Assembly (NCBI GenBank): GCA_046349855.1
Contig: JAXMBM010000003.1
Coordinates: forward strand, 62,001-126,000
Source: CAIXSC01 sp046349855
GTDB lineage: Bacteria > Planctomycetota > Planctomycetia > Pirellulales > Pirellulaceae
DNA length: 64,000 nucleotides
Direction: 5' to 3'
Below, in pieces: positions 61,469 to 64,000 of the stretch. A program made the translations under genes and the position numbers. The notes under the pieces are model-generated. The model searched no databases, was not told where the DNA came from, and saw only the letters and a list, made by a program, of their open reading frames with translations. Each line of letters starts with the position of its first letter. Position 1 is the first letter of the stretch.

Positions 61469-63112
61469 ATGTTTCCCTTTACGAATCCCCGAGCGCAGTT
61501 TCCGGAGATCTGGTCCCGCGTGATGCGGGACGATCCGCCCAATCCGCAGGGGGCGCTGGGCGAGTTGATGAAGTTGCTCGAAGAGGTCTTCAACTGCGAG
61601 CAGATCGATCATGTGGTCGTGAAGAACTCGGCGTCGTTCCTGTTCGACCTCCGCGCCCTGGGATTCAGCGGTCTGGGCTGGAACGTGCTGATCGTCTCGC
61701 CGCCGCCGCGGAACGATGACGAGGCACGCTGGCAGGCGGAGTTTCTGGCGGAGCAGAAGCAGGCCGCGGATTCGATTGGTTTCTGCTTTCAGCTCTACCT
61801 TTCCGACACGCTGCCGGCCAAGAACCGGTTTGTCGCGTCGTCTCAGGAAGCGGTGTTTCTCTGCCGGGCGGACCTGGAACGGATTTTCACCGCCTCCATC
61901 CCCAAGATGGCGCTGGCGGCCATCATTCGCAGCCAGACTCCCCTGTCGCGGCTCTGTCCGTTCAACACCAGCCAGGAGGCCTCGGGCGCCATGTTCTACG
62001 GGCGGCGGGCCGAACTGAGCCTGCTGGTGGAGGACCTGAGCAAGAGCGTCGCCATCCAGGGAGCGCGGCGACTCGGCAAGACCTCGCTGCTCCGCCATGC
62101 CTACCGCACGTTGCGGAACCGCTTCGCTAACGATCGCTGGCCGCGGGTCTTCTACTTCAACTGCCTGACCTGGTCCAGCTATGCGTTCGCCTGCTTCTCG
62201 CTGGCGCACCAGATTGATCCCAAGCGTGAGCAGCGGTTGGCGATGGCGGACAAGAACGTCGAGTACATGCTGGAGCGGGCCAGCCGGGGCGGGAGCCGGC
62301 CCCTCTATCTGTTTTTTGACGAAGTGGATCGGCTGATCGATCTGGATGCCATGAACAACTGGCGGTTCTTCAGTCTCCTGGCCTGGGCCAAAGCCGCGGG
62401 CCTGATCCGTTTTGTGGTGGCAGGCTACCGTTCCGTGTCGCGGCTGGTCTTTGGACAGGAAGCCACCCGCTCGCTGGACACTCGACCGGGTCACGAGGGG
62501 GTGCCGCCGGTCGACACGCCGCTGTTGCTGGCCCTGGAGCCGCTGCATCTGAGTCCCCTGGACCGCAAGGATGCCGACAAACTGCTGGCCGAGCCGCTGG
62601 AGATTACGGAAGTCAAGATCCACCAGGAACCGCAGGTGCAGGAGCGGGTCTGGCGGGCGACGATCGGGCATCCGTTCCTGATCCAGTTCATCGGCCAGCA
62701 TCTGTACCGTATCGCGGTCGAACGGAATCCGCACTACATCACGCCGGACGACGTGGAGGCGGTGGAGCAGAGCGCGGACCTGCGGGAGTTCCTGGAAACG
62801 CACTTTATCGAGAGCACGTTGCACAACGGCATTCCCGTGCCGCAGGAACGGGCCTGCGCGTTTCTCTTCGCGCATTCGCTGGCTCCCCACTGGTCGGAGC
62901 AGGACTTCTGGGAATCCTGCACGTCTCACGGCGTGGATCTGGGGCGGGATCCGCTGGGGGCCATCCACCGGGCGGTGAAGAACCTGATCGACGCTCAGGT
63001 GCTGACGCGCATCCACGGCCGGCTGTCGTTCGCCTTTCCGATGATGCGACAGGTGCTGGTGAATGCCTTTCCGGATGTGACCAAGGGAATTCGGGCCCTA
63101 GCCGGAGGTTGA
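61469..63112 (+). CDS. STAND-like P-loop ATPase
   Basis: A 547-residue soluble protein. An N-terminal alpha/beta domain (about 1-165, LRALGFSGLGWNVLIVSPPP) of unknown type leads to the ATPase. FYGRRAELSLLVEDL marks its start, Walker A is GARRLGKTS (198-206) and Walker B is LYLFFDEVDRL (Asp284, Glu285). The C-terminal 200 residues are helical (WRATIGHPFLIQFIGQHLYR, FSFAFPMMRQVLVNAFPD-like). The architecture fits AAA_35/STAND-type regulatory ATPases. The partner gene is next door. Confidence 0.8.
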   Translation: MFPFTNPRAQFPEIWSRVMRDDPPNPQGALGELMKLLEEVFNCEQIDHVVVKNSASFLFDLRALGFSGLGWNVLIVSPPPRNDDEARWQAEFLAEQKQAADSIGFCFQLYLSDTLPAKNRFVASSQEAVFLCRADLERIFTASIPKMALAAIIRSQTPLSRLCPFNTSQEASGAMFYGRRAELSLLVEDLSKSVAIQGARRLGKTSLLRHAYRTLRNRFANDRWPRVFYFNCLTWSSYAFACFSLAHQIDPKREQRLAMADKNVEYMLERASRGGSRPLYLFFDEVDRLIDLDAMNNWRFFSLLAWAKAAGLIRFVVAGYRSVSRLVFGQEATRSLDTRPGHEGVPPVDTPLLLALEPLHLSPLDRKDADKLLAEPLEITEVKIHQEPQVQERVWRATIGHPFLIQFIGQHLYRIAVERNPHYITPDDVEAVEQSADLREFLETHFIESTLHNGIPVPQERACAFLFAHSLAPHWSEQDFWESCTSHGVDLGRDPLGAIHRAVKNLIDAQVLTRIHGRLSFAFPMMRQVLVNAFPDVTKGIRALAGG

Positions 63113-63115
63113 GCC

Positions 63116-64000
63116 ATGCACTTCTCACAGTCCCCGCCATCCTACTTCCGGGAAATCTCGCTCCGGCTGTTTGCCGACCTGATGGAACTGCTCATCGCCG
63201 GTCGGCACCTGTCCTTGATCGCGCCTCGGCAGTCAGGGAAGGCGGTGGTGCTGCACGAGCTGAAGCGACAAGCGCAGCAGTTGGACGACGCCGATCGGCC
63301 GCACGTCGTGCTGCTCCGCTCCCTGCACTTCCACGGCCTGGAGGAAACGGAGTTCCTGGCGCGTTTGGCCGAGAAACTGGCCGTGCCGCTCGGCACCTGG
63401 GACGAACAGGATGAGTTTCCCTTGGCGGCCAAGGTGGGGGAACTGATCCGCGTCGCGGCCGGTCGTTCGACTCAGCCGCTGTGGCTGTTCGTGCAGAACA
63501 TCACCGAGTATCCCTGGCCGAGCGGGCGGGCAATCCTGGAAGCCCTGCAGGACATCTCCCTGGATCCCCACCTGCGCAAGGTCTCGGTGGTGGTCTCCGG
63601 CAGCCAGGAATTCGTCTCGCTCACCTACCACGCCAATTCTCCCTATCGGCACGCCATCAAGTTCTTCCTGACGGGATTCGATCGCGAGCTGACGCACCGC
63701 TTTTACCGGGCCCGGGCGGGCGGAATCTCGCTCGACGAGGGCTTTGACGAAGCGGCCCTGCAGCACTGCCCCACCCTGACCGCCGAGACCCTCGACTACC
63801 TGTACACTCAGACGGGCGGCTATGCGAAGTTCATCGAAGAGCTGATTTTCACGGTGAAGCGCCCCAGCCCGGCCGTGCCGCAGGCCGAGGTGGCGGAGTT
63901 GAATTCGCTGGCCACGATCGAGCGGCTGATCGCCAAGTTCATCAGCGAGCACCTGGAATTTGAGCCGTACTGCAAGATGTCGCTGCGGGACGTGCAGCGA
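63116..64000 (+). CDS. P-loop-like protein with degenerate Walker motifs, 3' end outside window
   Basis: The frame starts at the ATG at 63116 after GGAGG and is open to the right edge (295 residues seen). It resembles the preceding ATPase: SLIAPRQSGKAVVLHELKRQ is a Walker A position in which the final Ser/Thr is Ala. PLWLFVQNITEYP occupies the Walker B place, where Asp-Glu is Gln-Asn. VVVSGSQEFVSL follows. It is probably a pseudo-ATPase or sensor paired with the ATPase. It may continue far outside the window. Confidence 0.75.
   Translation, partial: MHFSQSPPSYFREISLRLFADLMELLIAGRHLSLIAPRQSGKAVVLHELKRQAQQLDDADRPHVVLLRSLHFHGLEETEFLARLAEKLAVPLGTWDEQDEFPLAAKVGELIRVAAGRSTQPLWLFVQNITEYPWPSGRAILEALQDISLDPHLRKVSVVVSGSQEFVSLTYHANSPYRHAIKFFLTGFDRELTHRFYRARAGGISLDEGFDEAALQHCPTLTAETLDYLYTQTGGYAKFIEELIFTVKRPSPAVPQAEVAELNSLATIERLIAKFISEHLEFEPYCKMSLRDVQR

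Overview
The window is GC-rich DNA that reads as a planctomycete (Planctomycetota, probably Pirellulales or a relative). The main evidence is the gene families. There are six secreted sulfatases, three complete DUF1501 proteins, two cytochrome-like DUF1549/DUF1553 proteins, one DUF1592/DUF1552 pair and one DUF1559 pseudopilin-like protein. Together these are close to diagnostic of that phylum. No rRNA, replication origin or CRISPR array was seen. One tRNA gene (Arg, anticodon CCT) is present.

Layout. At 1-2489 there is an M48 metallopeptidase between two hypothetical proteins, all on the minus strand. At 2999-3403 lies an IS3-family remnant, followed by a small repeat-rich stretch. At 3737-8594 is a three-gene minus-strand operon: a DUF1592 cytochrome-like protein, a DUF1552 protein and an SMP-30-like protein. 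At 8725-10317 a MddA-like methyltransferase is divergent from a TetR regulator. At 10379-14674 are two sulfatases flanking an esterase. At 15069-23126 are a DUF1553/DUF1501 pair and a DUF1501/GDSL-VCBS pair. At 23127-24727 there is no intact gene, only remnants and repeats. At 24728-39880 are four more sulfatases, a double-domain hydrolase, an aminotransferase overlapping a phytanoyl-CoA dioxygenase-like gene, a LamG protein, and a small membrane-protein gene flanked by integron-like recombination motifs. At 40531-44290 is a scarred region: the tRNA, a DUF1501 fragment, a beta-propeller fragment, a complete IS630-type element, a truncated FHA-like protein, a large inverted repeat and a short DUF1254 fragment. 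At 44291-48896 is a plus-strand group with a DUF1559 protein, a lipoprotein and two deiodinase-like redoxins carrying EF-hands. At 48985-53504 is a second DUF1553/DUF1501 pair. At 53579-56985 is a tightly overlapped signalling operon (Hpt, two REC-HATPase proteins, STAS, amidohydrolase). At 57341-61264 are a glycosyltransferase, a BshC-like protein and an acetyltransferase. At 61469-64000 an ATPase is followed by a second P-loop-like protein that has lost its catalytic motifs.

How the genes work together. Most of the window looks like envelope or exported machinery for breaking down sulfated polysaccharides: sulfatases, esterases, and carbohydrate-binding or propeller proteins. The DUF1501/DUF1553 pairs are of unproven function but always travel with such genes. 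The least conventional parts are the signalling operon, the ATPase/pseudo-ATPase pair, the deiodinase-like redoxins, the cassette-like gene at 34572-34902, and a palindromic repeat family present at four intergenic sites.
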